A stretch of DNA of 24,936 bases from a virus. Numbering within the stretch: position 1 is the first letter of the stretch; each line of letters begins with the position of its first letter. Below, one piece after another: positions 1 to 7,971 of this stretch. The translations under genes and the position numbers were made by a program. Below the pieces are notes generated by a model. It did no database searches, had not been told where the DNA came from, and saw nothing but the letters and a program-made list of their open reading frames with translations. Where the stretch lies: positions 1-24,936 of IMG/VR virus record IMGVR_UViG_3300040810_000185. The stretch is one strand, 5' to 3'.

Positions 1-564
1 GTTCTGCGCTTGTTGTTGTGCCTGTTGATAACCTTGCGAACGAAGCTGTGAGCCTGTGCGAGCCTGTTGCTCCATGACGTTGCGGTTAAGTTCTTGCTCT
101 GCAATTGCCTGACGAGAGCCACCAAAGGCCCCGCTTCTTGTCGCTTGAGCACCAATACCTTGCTGGGCAATCTGACCCTGACGACCAATATCAGCCTGTG
201 CCTGTTGTACAACGTCTTCTAAATATGGGTCCATGTATGCGGAAACTGACCGAGGGTCATACGCACCAAGAGACTGCCCGATCAAAGGAGCACCCGACAT
301 TGTTGTGCCGATACCTTGCCCGATGGCCGAGGCCCCAGCACCAAGTGTCTGTTGACCCGCTTGCATCATCGGGATGTATGAACCAACGCCAGAGTAGCCA
401 AGACCGATTGCCGCCGTTTGACCGGGAGTCAGCCCTGCGATCTGTTGACCGGGGACAGTGACTGGAGTACCACCAAGCTGTCGCGCAGAAGCAAGCAAAT
501 CTTTTAAATAGTTTTCCTGATACTCAGGAAGCTGAACGCTAGTTGTACTTGTCGTCGTTGCCAT
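1..564 (-). CDS. Gln/Gly-rich phage tail or internal virion protein, N-terminal part (runs off left edge)
   Basis: The reading frame is open from an ATG at 564 to the window edge (188 codons seen) with no stop, so the gene is truncated by the window, not broken. The start overlaps the TAA of the upstream gene by one base (TAATG). The protein opens with a low-complexity Thr/Ser stretch, then GYSGVGSYIPMMQAGQQTL, and at about residues 109-120 has the motif SAYMDPYLEDVV, followed by a Gln-rich helical region with many QQ and QAQ pairs. I associate SAYMDPYxxDVV with a conserved but functionally vague protein downstream of nozzle genes in marine phages. The Gln/Ala-rich helices would suit a tape-measure-like or internal virion protein. 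The function is inferred; the reading frame is certain. Confidence 0.8.
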   Translation of the reverse strand, partial: MATTTSTTSVQLPEYQENYLKDLLASARQLGGTPVTVPGQQIAGLTPGQTAAIGLGYSGVGSYIPMMQAGQQTLGAGASAIGQGIGTTMSGAPLIGQSLGAYDPRSVSAYMDPYLEDVVQQAQADIGRQGQIAQQGIGAQATRSGAFGGSRQAIAEQELNRNVMEQQARTGSQLRSQGYQQAQQQAQN

Positions 565-833
565 TATGCCAGCGCCTCATACTTTTTCATCATTTCGTAC
601 ATTTTGGCTGCTCCTCCAGCACCATTAACGGCTTTTTCTGTGAAGACAAACTCACCGTCCGAGAGCCTTGCTTCTTGGACCGGTGCACCGTTCTGGTAAA
701 TCATAGCAGGAATATCGTCGCTAGTCCCGGTTCCTGGACCTTGAATAAACCCACCCATTGCATAGCCAATACCTTGCATGTTCTGTAAATACTGTAAATA
801 AGGGTGAAGACTTCCTATCCCTTGATCCATCAT
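564..833 (-). CDS. Small conserved phage protein with GPGTGTSD...DGEFV motif (tape-measure C-terminus-like)
   Basis: An 89-residue protein with two consecutive ATG codons at the start; the outer one is used here. It carries the distinctive run FIQGPGTGTSDDIPAMI at about residues 29-45 and LSDGEFVFTEKAV at about 57-69, ending in a Met/Lys-rich helix. As I recall, this GPGTGxSDxIPAxLSxGEFVxxAxAV pattern is common in phages, either at the C-terminus of tape-measure or internal virion proteins or, as here, free-standing. It lies one base after the upstream gene and overlaps the downstream Gln-rich gene by one base, so the three are probably co-translated. A structural role at the tail or ejection apparatus is likely by position; the biochemical role is unknown. 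Confidence 0.8.
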   Translation of the reverse strand: MMDQGIGSLHPYLQYLQNMQGIGYAMGGFIQGPGTGTSDDIPAMIYQNGAPVQEARLSDGEFVFTEKAVNGAGGAAKMYEMMKKYEALA

Positions 834-834
834 G

Positions 835-1062
835 TTACTTGTCCTCGGGCCTTACGACCTTGACTATGCCATCTTCTTGATACAACCGCCCAACTTCGAG
901 TACGGTAATAGCGTCTCTGGTTGGTAAGTCAGATGCCGAAAACACTGGGTTACGCACGTCTCCGACAAGGTTTTCCAACGAACGAACAAGCTGGTTCAGG
1001 TATGTTGGATCATACTGTGCGGGCGCACTGGGCAAGATAGCATTAACACGTTTTCCACTCAT
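835..1062 (-). CDS. Conserved hypothetical tail-module protein, 75 aa
   Basis: A 75-residue protein whose ATG overlaps the TGA of the nozzle gene by four bases (ATGA), which points to translational coupling. The segment YDPTYLNQLVRSLENLV (about residues 17-33) forms an amphipathic helix of a type I recognise from small proteins next to tail-nozzle genes in marine phages. The C-terminal half is mixed (FSASDLPTRDAITVLEVG). There is no signal peptide, transmembrane segment or catalytic motif. Position suggests a minor tail component or assembly factor, but I do not know its function. Confidence 0.75.
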   Translation of the reverse strand: MSGKRVNAILPSAPAQYDPTYLNQLVRSLENLVGDVRNPVFSASDLPTRDAITVLEVGRLYQEDGIVKVVRPEDK

Positions 1063-2621
1063 CGTTTACCGTCCGGTCTAGCGTCTAACCTTGGAGCACC
1101 CAGTCTCCACATCGTACCTAATTCGTTACTTTCTACCCTAACGGCCATTTGCCGTCCTCTTGCTCGTAAATATAACTGATCCGTGTGCTTTTCTACAGGG
1201 GTTGCGATAGTCCTGACAACATCTCCAGACACGGTTTCTGTCGGGCTTCCAGAAGAAAAGTCTTTTGACTTAACGGAGAAAGTTGTTGTTGGGTTATCAG
1301 AAATAGAATCCTCATACAAAATATCCGGGATGACTCGACGAACCAACATGAACTGATCACCGTCGCCAATGTCAAAATCTGCACTCTCAATAAAGGCGTT
1401 AAGAGGAGTTGAAGGCGTTGTACTGGTGTCGTCAAACAAGCCGTCAATTTCATGCTTGTATAAGTTTCCATCGGAAGATGCGGCAAAGGGGTAACTACGA
1501 ATCGCGGTTCCGGGTTCAAGCCACGCGGTTCTGTCCATCGTTCCGAAATACCAAACGTTATCTAAGTAGTTGTAAACAACATATCGGTTGCACTCTCCCG
1601 AGGATTCGTCTGGATAGAACCACCAAATCTCGTTGTTCCAACTAAATGCTCCGGCATACACTTTAAAGGACTGCGGACGGTTGAGGTTGTCAAAAACAAA
1701 CTTACGGACCGAGCAAGGAATTGTTTGAACACGTCCATCATAAACGTAAAAATTGTTTTGCCCCATCCAGTAAACTTTGTCGTTGATCGAAATACCTGCG
1801 TTGGGACCAATCACGCGGATATTGTCCGCGATCAGTGTTTCGCCAAAAGTAAACGGAGGACCGATAAACTGAAGGCTGTGCAAACTGTGCTCCGTAAACA
1901 CCAAAATCTGGCGAGATGTTTTAAAAGCCGCAATGATGTCCGAGCCTTGCCCCAACCGGATGTCCCCCGCAGTATTGGTTGCGGTTGGTAACCAGTCTGC
2001 TGGGTTTTCTTGAGACGAGAATCGAATCAGAAGAGGGTCTTGTTCGGTGCTTCCAACGGGATTACAGCCTAGCGCAAGTACATGTCTGTCGGCCTCAGAG
2101 ACCATAACCTTTTTGGCAATAATTGGTACTTCTCTGGCATTCCCCAGATTGCCTAGCTCAATAGCTCTGGAAGTCAGTCCTTTTGACGCATCCCAATAAT
2201 AGATACGCCCGTCTGTATGATTAAAAATTAAGTCTTCGCCAAAGTTATCGGCAGACCAAATTCTTAAAGTCTGGTTATAAAGATTAGCAAGCGTACTGCC
2301 CCAACCTAAACGGCCCCAAGTTCCAGAGCCCCAGCCCGGACCCGCAACGGAAGTAGCTAATCCTTTTTCTAAAAGATAAAAAGCTTGTGCTTGTCCTTGT
2401 TCGGAATAGGTAGTTCCAGCGTTTGCCGGAAGGGTGATAGTGTATGTGTTAACCGTTGGGATTGTTTGAATAACAAACTCCCCCGTTAACAAGTCTTCCG
2501 TTGTTCCATCTAGTCCAGAAACCGTGTCAAAAAGAACACGGTCGCCAAGCTCTACACCATGTTCAGGATCGTGTACCGTGGCTGTTGCGCTTCCGGATGT
2601 CGTAGAAAAACTGATAGCCAT
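1059..2621 (-). CDS. Tail nozzle/tail tube protein, C-terminal (main) part
   Basis: A 520-residue beta-rich protein. It begins with FSTTSGSATATVHDPEHGVELGDRV (first ~28 residues), then a GWGSGTWGRLGWGS glycine/tryptophan patch at about residues 96-109, then repeated propeller-like segments: WSADNFGEDLIFN, YYWDASKG, LLIRFSSQENPADW, VYWMGQNNFYVYDGRV and WWFYPDESS. These are hallmarks of the large podovirus tail-nozzle proteins (P22 gp10/T7 gp12-like role), from memory of marine phage homologues. In relatives I remember, this sequence is preceded in the same polypeptide by the MPLSKL...GGWYDGDKVRFR segment. Here that segment is a separate upstream gene ending exactly where this one begins (TAATG). 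It should form the distal tail tube through which DNA passes. Confidence 0.88.
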   Translation of the reverse strand: MAISFSTTSGSATATVHDPEHGVELGDRVLFDTVSGLDGTTEDLLTGEFVIQTIPTVNTYTITLPANAGTTYSEQGQAQAFYLLEKGLATSVAGPGWGSGTWGRLGWGSTLANLYNQTLRIWSADNFGEDLIFNHTDGRIYYWDASKGLTSRAIELGNLGNAREVPIIAKKVMVSEADRHVLALGCNPVGSTEQDPLLIRFSSQENPADWLPTATNTAGDIRLGQGSDIIAAFKTSRQILVFTEHSLHSLQFIGPPFTFGETLIADNIRVIGPNAGISINDKVYWMGQNNFYVYDGRVQTIPCSVRKFVFDNLNRPQSFKVYAGAFSWNNEIWWFYPDESSGECNRYVVYNYLDNVWYFGTMDRTAWLEPGTAIRSYPFAASSDGNLYKHEIDGLFDDTSTTPSTPLNAFIESADFDIGDGDQFMLVRRVIPDILYEDSISDNPTTTFSVKSKDFSSGSPTETVSGDVVRTIATPVEKHTDQLYLRARGRQMAVRVESNELGTMWRLGAPRLDARPDGKR

Positions 2622-3304
2622 TATTCACCTTCTGTAGTTGTTACAGTCACGGTACCAACAGTGGTCGTAGCCGCATCGGTATACGGTGTTAACTCCAGAT
2701 CAATCGTACCAGAAAGTATGACAGGCATTGTAATTACTCCAACCTGACCAACCTGACCAGAAGACGACAGACCCGCATCCTCTGGTTGCCTGATTTCAAT
2801 CATTAATAGGTTATTGGCTACAATACCAGCGGCCTCCAGACCTTCTGGAATAACCCGTTCTCCGTTGTGGGTAACGGTCACTTCCCCGACTGCCACTGTT
2901 CCAAGAGGTCCGTTTTCCCCAATAATGTCTTGCAACAAAATTGGTATAGGAAGTCCGACGTTTAAAGAAATAGTTTGAGCGGTCCCTGAAACACCTGTCA
3001 CTTCAATTGGCAACAACACCGTTCTGCGGTACGGAGTAATGTCGTACAAAGTTCCAGATTCTTCTAGATAAACTTTTTCTTCCGTCCCGATCATCATCAA
3101 GCTTAGGCTTTGCAGTGTCACAAACTCGTGGAGTTTACGCACCGTACCAAGGATACTCGTGTCGATGGTTTCCCATCCGCGGATACGTTCAACGTATCCG
3201 TTACGAAAGCGGACTTTATCGCCATCATACCAACCGCCCTCGTTTGAGTAGTTGGTGCCCTCTCTGTTTATTCCGGGCTTAAAGACTAGCTTGGATAACG
3301 GCAT
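2621..3304 (-). CDS. Tail nozzle protein N-terminal segment encoded as a separate gene, with extra C-terminal module
   Basis: A 227-residue protein. Residues 1-45 (MPLSKLVFKPGINREGTNYS, then GGWYDGDKVRFRNGYVERI) and GTLYDITPYRRT at about 84-95 match the start of the single large tail-nozzle protein I know from marine podoviruses. From about residue 100 the sequence departs: a 125-residue beta-rich segment with VGEVTVTHNGERV, VGQVGVITMP and VGTVTVTTTEG replaces what would normally continue into NPFxTTSGSxTVTV. The protein ends where the 520-aa nozzle gene starts (TAATG). The two products probably assemble as a split nozzle. A frameshift or sequencing error is less likely because the inserted segment is long, open and ends cleanly at a start codon. 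Confidence 0.82.
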   Translation of the reverse strand: MPLSKLVFKPGINREGTNYSNEGGWYDGDKVRFRNGYVERIRGWETIDTSILGTVRKLHEFVTLQSLSLMMIGTEEKVYLEESGTLYDITPYRRTVLLPIEVTGVSGTAQTISLNVGLPIPILLQDIIGENGPLGTVAVGEVTVTHNGERVIPEGLEAAGIVANNLLMIEIRQPEDAGLSSSGQVGQVGVITMPVILSGTIDLELTPYTDAATTTVGTVTVTTTEGE

Positions 3305-3315
3305 TATCTTTTACT

Positions 3316-3525
3316 TTAAGTTCCTGCTTCTAATAAAGCTAGACGTTTTTCTAATTCAGAAATTTTATCTTCTGTATTTGATTCCAAAGCTTTAAGTTCA
3401 TTTTCTCGTGTTACAAATTCTTCTGGTTTTGTTTCAGTCCAACCATCAGCTAAATGAGCTTCAATATCCATGTCACCTTCAACAGTTTGGATGACACCGT
3501 TAGTTAATTTATATAGTGTTGTCAT
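3316..3525 (-). CDS. Small coiled-coil protein downstream of tail fibre, possible fibre assembly factor
   Basis: A 69-residue acidic protein with a good ribosome site (AAGGAG, 5 bases before the ATG). Residues 1-33 look like a small beta domain with conserved-type ADGWTETKPEEF. Residues 39-67 form a heptad-patterned coiled coil (ELKALESNTEDKISELEKRL). It sits 12 bases after the end of the 1091-aa fibre, where many phages carry a fibre assembly chaperone. That role is inferred from position only. Base composition is visibly more AT-rich than the flanking nozzle genes, as if it travelled with a different fibre cassette. Confidence 0.72.
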   Translation of the reverse strand: MTTLYKLTNGVIQTVEGDMDIEAHLADGWTETKPEEFVTRENELKALESNTEDKISELEKRLALLEAGT

Positions 3526-3537
3526 ATCAACTCCTTA

Positions 3538-6500
3538 TTAAAAGTAAACAACATATTGAGTAATTGTTGTGGAGTCGTCGTTGTCTCCTAGACTAGTTGA
3601 AACAGTTGATGTTGTGCCTGTGCCATATGTAAGAGTCATATCGCCGTATTGAATGGAGCTATTAACTCTTACTTTTTGAAATCTAATCCAACCATTATTT
3701 GTAGGAATAGTAATTGTGCTAGTTGCAGATCCGCTTCCAGATCCAGAGCCTGATACTTGACCAGCAGGTCCACTACCGACATTTGATATTTCATTATCTA
3801 CATACGCTTTAATTGACTGCTGTGTGGCGAGTGCTGTGGCACTGTCAGAAGTCATGTCGTCTTCGTCTTTGATGCTTGTAACTTTTGTTGTTTCGCTAGC
3901 TATGTTGAAACCATGAGCGAAATTTGCAATCCCTTGTTTTGTTGCATCATAGGCATAAAGTGTAAACATCCCATCGTAAAATTGGATAAACGAACCATCG
4001 CCAACTGGGTTCACACTACATTCTATAACCTCTAAATCGTTACCTATCGATGGGTCATAAATAATTTTACGATTACCAATTTTGTAAATTGAGTCGCCAG
4101 CTCTGCCTATCTGAACTACGCCAGTGCCACCGTTGTCCGCAATTCTCAAGCTACCCTCTGTATCGGTTGCTTTAATCGTGTTGCCATCGATCTGCACATT
4201 GTCGATGTCTACTGCACCTGTAAATTCAGTACCGTCTGCATCAATAGTGACAGCCGTGGTCAAACTTCCATTTTTGGTGACTGAAAAAAACATTGACCCG
4301 TCTTCAGTACCAGCGGATACATCCGCAGATTGAACTTCAATTTTTCCGTAAAAAGGATACGATGGAATTCCACCAGCGTTATTCGGCCCACGAAAATAAA
4401 GACGGCCTATCACATCATTGTCTGATGGAGTTAGATGTTCACTTATTAGGCTAAGATTAACCGCACTTTCATCATCTGTTCCTCTGATTTCTACAGTGTC
4501 AGATTCTAGTCTTAATGAAGTACCATCATCATTAATTTCAGGTGTTGTTATACTATTGCTAGCATTAAAATTAATGCCTGCAACATTGCCAGTAAATGTA
4601 GCGCCACTTAATTGTGCGTAACCACTAAGGTCATATGTTGTATCCGTCCAAGGGACGTTGACATACATTTGTTCGTTATCAAGCTCTACGGGATAATTTT
4701 TACCGTCTTCGGTGTAACCAACTTTAACTAGACCTAGAGCAGAACTAGTTGCAACTGTGTAGGTTGTGTCATTATCCGTCCAAGGAACGTTGACAAACAT
4801 TTGTTCGTTATCAAGCTCTACGGGATAATTTTTCCCGTCTTCGGTGTAACCAACTTTAACTAGACCTAAAGTAGAACTGGTTGCAAGGGAGTAAGTGGTG
4901 TCAGACAAAGACACTGTTCCGCCCGCATCCGGGAATGTAATCGTCCTGTCGGCTGTTGGGTCAGCAAAGGCAATTGTGGTTTCAAACTCATCCGCAGTAC
5001 CTTCATAAACAATATTATTAAGGACCAAGTCCGCGGGGCTGTAAGAAATATTGCCTGTTGAATCTGCTGTTGCGGTGGTTGTACCTAATGCAAACTTATC
5101 TAAGCTTTCATCCCAAAGAAATATTGCATTATCACCAGTAGTGCCACGCTCAATGATAATACCGCTGTCATTAGCGTTAGCTGTAGCGCCAGAGTTAAGC
5201 TCTAACAAATTGTCTTCAACGACTGTGTTTGTAGAATCCAGTGTTGTGGTTGTTCCGTTAACCGTCAAGTTACCGGATAAAGTTAAGTTCGTACCTGAAA
5301 CATTACCTGTAAACGTAGCACCAGCTAACGGAGCGTAAGGACTAAGATCGTATGTTGTATTTACCCAAGGGACATTGACAACTAAGTTATCCGAACCGTC
5401 CACTTGAATGGCATAAGTTCTGCTGGCGGTAGCAGAAAGAGTATTTGCCGCTACTGTTTGAGAAGTTTCAGGCACGTTGGCATTAAAAGTGTTGTCTTCC
5501 GCCAGGGTTAAACCGGTGCCTGATGCGTATTGAGTATCTGTCCCTTCAGTGTTTACCCAGGGAACGTTGACAACTAAATCACCATCACTATCAGTTTGAA
5601 CGAGGTAGGTTCGTCCATCCGCGGTACCTACAGACGCTTGAGTCGCTGTGTTTGTCGCAGCGGTACCTAAATTAACGCTAAATTCTGTACCGGAAAGTTC
5701 AAGCCCCGTTCCAGCGGTATATGTTGTGTCAGACAAAGACATTGTTCCAGTCGAGGTCGGGACTGTAATAGTCGCCGCCCCGTTCTTAATTTGACTGATC
5801 TCCGGCGATGTTAATGTTTTGTTAGTCAGCGTTTGCGTACCAGTTAAAGTTGCAACAGTCGAATCAATGTCTAATGTAATCGTTTGATTGGCGGCGGTTG
5901 AGCTAAGACCCGTGCCGCCAGTAACTGTAAACGTTTGACTATCGAGATCAACAGCACCAGTACCACTGTCGCCCGCGAAGTCCAAATCATGAGCATCAAC
6001 ATACGTCTTAACAGCTTTGGCTGAAGGGATTGTTGTGTCAGTCGCCGCAACTGTAGTTAAGTCAGTATCTAGGACACCTGACTTCAGGTTATCCACTTCA
6101 AGGTTGCTAATGGTGTTGCTATCCGCATCGATAGTTTTGTTTGTTACGGTTTGAGTGCTATCTGTATCAACAAGAGTCTTACTAGACGGGATAGTCGTTC
6201 CATCAAGAGTCGTTGTGCTACTTGAAGTCAAGGTTGTGAAAGCACCTGTTGATGGAGTCGATGCACCTACGGCGCTACTGTCAAGAGTAGAAGATTCAAT
6301 GGTTTTGTTTTGAAATGTCTGGCCGGTGGTAGTTGTTGCAATCTCAGCACCGCCGATAGTCGTTCCAGCGGGGAAGTTATCGATTGCAGATTGTGTGTTA
6401 GTGCCGTCGCAATACAGCACCATTGTTTTACCATTCGGGATAACAAGCCCTGTTCCCGCGGATGTTTTAATAGTAAGTTGTTGCCCGCCAGTAGTGCCGT

Positions 6501-6813
6501 TTTTAATGATGTATATTTTTTCTCTAGGGGGGATTACTACGTTTCTTCCCGCTGTTAAAGCTTCACTGCTAACAATAGATAAAATTGCATAACGCGCTTC
6601 ATCGTCGGTGTAATCTGTCCCGCCTTGAGAAGACGCGTTACCAGTTGCTGTTGTCAGTGTTTTATCAGCATCGGTCATCGTAACTGTTTTAAGACCGGCA
6701 ATCGCTTGCTCTAAGATCGTACCTAAATTGATATTAGTACGGTCGCCCCAAGTACCGGAAAATTCTCCGGTAGTCATTAACTCAAGACGTAATCTATCCG
6801 AATAAGTTGCCAT
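3538..6813 (-). CDS. Large tail fibre protein (1091 aa)
   Basis: A very long Thr/Ser/Gly/Asp-rich protein. Residues 1-40 (MATYSDRLRLELMTTGEFSG, then TWGDRTNINLGTILEQAI) match the virion-attachment N-terminus I know from marine phage fibres. The shaft is built of repeated short beta segments: several NKTI/NKTL units (TVTNKTID, TLTNKTLTSPEI), TSTGTMSLSDTTY-type units, GATFTGNV twice, and NVPWTD/NVPWVN repeats. Two adjacent 44-residue blocks around GYTEDGKNYPVELDNEQM are almost identical. Near the C-terminus a TQQSIKAYVDNE helix and a Gly/Ser linker precede a small beta tip (residues ~1035-1091). No S74 chaperone domain is visible, unlike the fibre at 9961-14388. Function: host receptor binding, inferred from the architecture. 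Confidence 0.88.
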   Translation of the reverse strand: MATYSDRLRLELMTTGEFSGTWGDRTNINLGTILEQAIAGLKTVTMTDADKTLTTATGNASSQGGTDYTDDEARYAILSIVSSEALTAGRNVVIPPREKIYIIKNGTTGGQQLTIKTSAGTGLVIPNGKTMVLYCDGTNTQSAIDNFPAGTTIGGAEIATTTTGQTFQNKTIESSTLDSSAVGASTPSTGAFTTLTSSSTTTLDGTTIPSSKTLVDTDSTQTVTNKTIDADSNTISNLEVDNLKSGVLDTDLTTVAATDTTIPSAKAVKTYVDAHDLDFAGDSGTGAVDLDSQTFTVTGGTGLSSTAANQTITLDIDSTVATLTGTQTLTNKTLTSPEISQIKNGAATITVPTSTGTMSLSDTTYTAGTGLELSGTEFSVNLGTAATNTATQASVGTADGRTYLVQTDSDGDLVVNVPWVNTEGTDTQYASGTGLTLAEDNTFNANVPETSQTVAANTLSATASRTYAIQVDGSDNLVVNVPWVNTTYDLSPYAPLAGATFTGNVSGTNLTLSGNLTVNGTTTTLDSTNTVVEDNLLELNSGATANANDSGIIIERGTTGDNAIFLWDESLDKFALGTTTATADSTGNISYSPADLVLNNIVYEGTADEFETTIAFADPTADRTITFPDAGGTVSLSDTTYSLATSSTLGLVKVGYTEDGKNYPVELDNEQMFVNVPWTDNDTTYTVATSSALGLVKVGYTEDGKNYPVELDNEQMYVNVPWTDTTYDLSGYAQLSGATFTGNVAGINFNASNSITTPEINDDGTSLRLESDTVEIRGTDDESAVNLSLISEHLTPSDNDVIGRLYFRGPNNAGGIPSYPFYGKIEVQSADVSAGTEDGSMFFSVTKNGSLTTAVTIDADGTEFTGAVDIDNVQIDGNTIKATDTEGSLRIADNGGTGVVQIGRAGDSIYKIGNRKIIYDPSIGNDLEVIECSVNPVGDGSFIQFYDGMFTLYAYDATKQGIANFAHGFNIASETTKVTSIKDEDDMTSDSATALATQQSIKAYVDNEISNVGSGPAGQVSGSGSGSGSATSTITIPTNNGWIRFQKVRVNSSIQYGDMTLTYGTGTTSTVSTSLGDNDDSTTITQYVVYF
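4643..4886 (-). repeat. Two near-identical 132-bp direct repeats inside the fibre gene
   Basis: Unit 1 begins at 4643 and unit 2 at 4775, a period of 132 bp (44 codons). About 110 bases of each are nearly identical, differing at a few scattered positions. They encode the shaft segment with GYTEDGKNYPVELDNEQM followed by NVPWTD. The high nucleotide identity, as well as protein identity, suggests a recent duplication or ongoing recombinational exchange of fibre units. Confidence 0.85.
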
Positions 6814-6822
6814 CTATAGTTC

Positions 6823-7746
6823 CTATGCCGCTTTGTTTACCCAGTTAACGTCTGAAGACGGAGATATCTCAGTATAACTCGGAGATTGAGTTGGTGCCAA
6901 TTCAGTATAACTCGGAGATTGCTCCGGAGTAATTAATCCCCAAACAAGTGCTTGACCAAGTTGACCAAGCATGGCTGGAGAAATTGGGAAAACCTCTGCG
7001 TCCGCAGTAACAGTAACATCATTAGTGAAAACCGTCGCTTCAAAGCCAGACACAAATATCTTAATCTGCGTGCGGATGATGTAGTTTTCGTCTAGCTCTG
7101 CCGTCGCTTCAAGGCCGGTAACCTCGGTGACCGCAGTGGCAATAACAGTAGCGTCGTTTGTAAACGCTGTTGTTTCGACGCCCGTAACATCAATATTTGC
7201 GTTAGCAGTAACGACGGCGTCATCAACCGCGCCAGTAGCCTGTACTCCAGTGACATCGATAACTGCTGTTGCGACAACGATAGCGTCATCAACCGCGCCA
7301 GTAGCAAATACACCTGTAACCTCGGTGACCGCTGTAGCAACAGTAACAACGTCATCAGTAACTGCTGTCGCTTCTACACCTGTTACCGGAGTGTTTGCGT
7401 CTGCAATAACAACAACGTCATCAACCGCGCCGGTGACTGACAAACCTGTGACAGGAGCGTCCGCGTTTGCTTTAGCTGTAACGGAGTCAACGGCTAAAGT
7501 GCCTTGAACTCCGGTGAGGGATAGAGTGCTGTCCCCAACAACACTGACGGAACCAACCGCGGAAGAGATACGGAATACGGGAACATCTGTGTTATCTGTG
7601 ATTACCACATTTGCGTTTGCAAACGCGGTAACAGAACCAACCGCCCCTGTAGCGGCGCCAAGTTCTGTTGCTTGAATAACATTGGGGTTGACGCCCCCTT
7701 CTGCGCTAAAGGGGCTTTCTGCGTAGGTTGCGACAGAAAAGCTCAT
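6823..7746 (-). CDS. Structural protein built of tandem 22-residue VTGVxATxxVDDxV repeats
   Basis: A 307-residue protein with no catalytic motif. From about residue 77 to 254 it consists of about eight back-to-back 22-residue units of the type VTGVxATGAVDDAVVxATAx (for example at 121, 143, 165 and 187); the seventh unit is one residue longer. Degenerate VGSVTA/VGSVSV units lie before them. The C-terminus carries a doubled PSYTELAPTQ/PSYTEISPSS segment and ends DVNWVNKAA, an ending I recall from marine phage virion proteins. The strict beta-strand periodicity would fit a beta-solenoid or chain of small beta modules. It sits between two fibre genes, so a spike, whisker or fibre accessory is likely. 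The family is not named here because I cannot place it. Confidence 0.82.
   Translation of the reverse strand: MSFSVATYAESPFSAEGGVNPNVIQATELGAATGAVGSVTAFANANVVITDNTDVPVFRISSAVGSVSVVGDSTLSLTGVQGTLAVDSVTAKANADAPVTGLSVTGAVDDVVVIADANTPVTGVEATAVTDDVVTVATAVTEVTGVFATGAVDDAIVVATAVIDVTGVQATGAVDDAVVTANANIDVTGVETTAFTNDATVIATAVTEVTGLEATAELDENYIIRTQIKIFVSGFEATVFTNDVTVTADAEVFPISPAMLGQLGQALVWGLITPEQSPSYTELAPTQSPSYTEISPSSDVNWVNKAA
6985..7518 (-). repeat. 66-bp tandem coding repeat array
   Basis: About eight units of 66 bp correspond to the 22-residue protein repeat. The shared word cgtcatcaaccgcgcc (plus strand) recurs at 7218, 7284 and, with one unit between, 7416, which gives exact 66-bp spacing. One unit carries an extra codon. 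Third-position drift between units shows the array is not brand new, but the preserved words suggest occasional homogenisation. Confidence 0.85.
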
Positions 7747-7747
7747 A

Positions 7748-7792
7748 TCTCGTCCTTAATGGTTTTCTATATCATACCATTCTCAGACGAGA
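7748..7792 (-). other. Nested inverted repeat in the leader of the 22-aa-repeat gene
   Basis: TCTCGTC at 7748-7754 pairs with GACGAGA at 7786-7792, and inside it ATGGT at 7759-7763 pairs with ACCAT at 7776-7780. It lies in the 57-bp gap before the gene starting at 7746 and after the 55-aa gene. There is no T-tract, so it is not a convincing terminator; it could be a leader structure or chance. Confidence 0.3.
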
Positions 7793-7803
7793 AGAGCGTT
7801 ACA

Positions 7804-7971
7804 TCACTCCTCGTCAGGAACGTTTTCTACAACAGTAGGCTCTGGCTGGTCCGCAGATGCTTGTCGTTGAATGCTCATGATTAGGTTCATAGATGCTTTT
7901 GCAGGCAATTCGCCCAGTGCACCAAGCATAAGATTAAGTTCTTCTGTTGTAAAATTTAATGTGTGATTCAT
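7804..7971 (-). CDS. Small conserved phage protein, 55 aa, helical
   Basis: A short reading frame of 55 codons from the ATG at 7971 to the TGA at 7804, overlapping the stop of the metallopeptidase-like gene by four bases (ATGA). The protein reads MNHTLNFTTEELNLMLGALG then ELPAKASMNLIMSIQRQA, followed by an acidic tail ending in DEE. I recognise the LxxEELNxxLxALGELPAKxSMNLIxxIQ pattern as a small protein seen in many phages, in which a helical hairpin precedes a variable tail. Function unknown. The overlap and the coherent amphipathic pattern make it a real gene despite its size. Confidence 0.78.
   Translation of the reverse strand: MNHTLNFTTEELNLMLGALGELPAKASMNLIMSIQRQASADQPEPTVVENVPDEE

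Noticed and set aside
105-461. Plus-strand reading frame of 118 codons at the left edge
   Set aside because: It is opposite the open, well-patterned Gln-rich minus-strand gene running off the edge; its translation is of random composition.
2559-3304. Frameshift or sequencing error creating the split nozzle
   Set aside because: The segment after residue 100 of the upstream gene is long, open and beta-patterned, and ends at a clean TAATG junction, so simple frame loss does not explain it. It cannot be fully excluded without reads.
7127-7507. A long plus-strand reading frame of 126 codons opposite the 22-aa-repeat gene
   Set aside because: It exists because the 66-bp repeat keeps the opposite frame open; composition is a mirror of the repeat, with no ribosome site and no independent motif.
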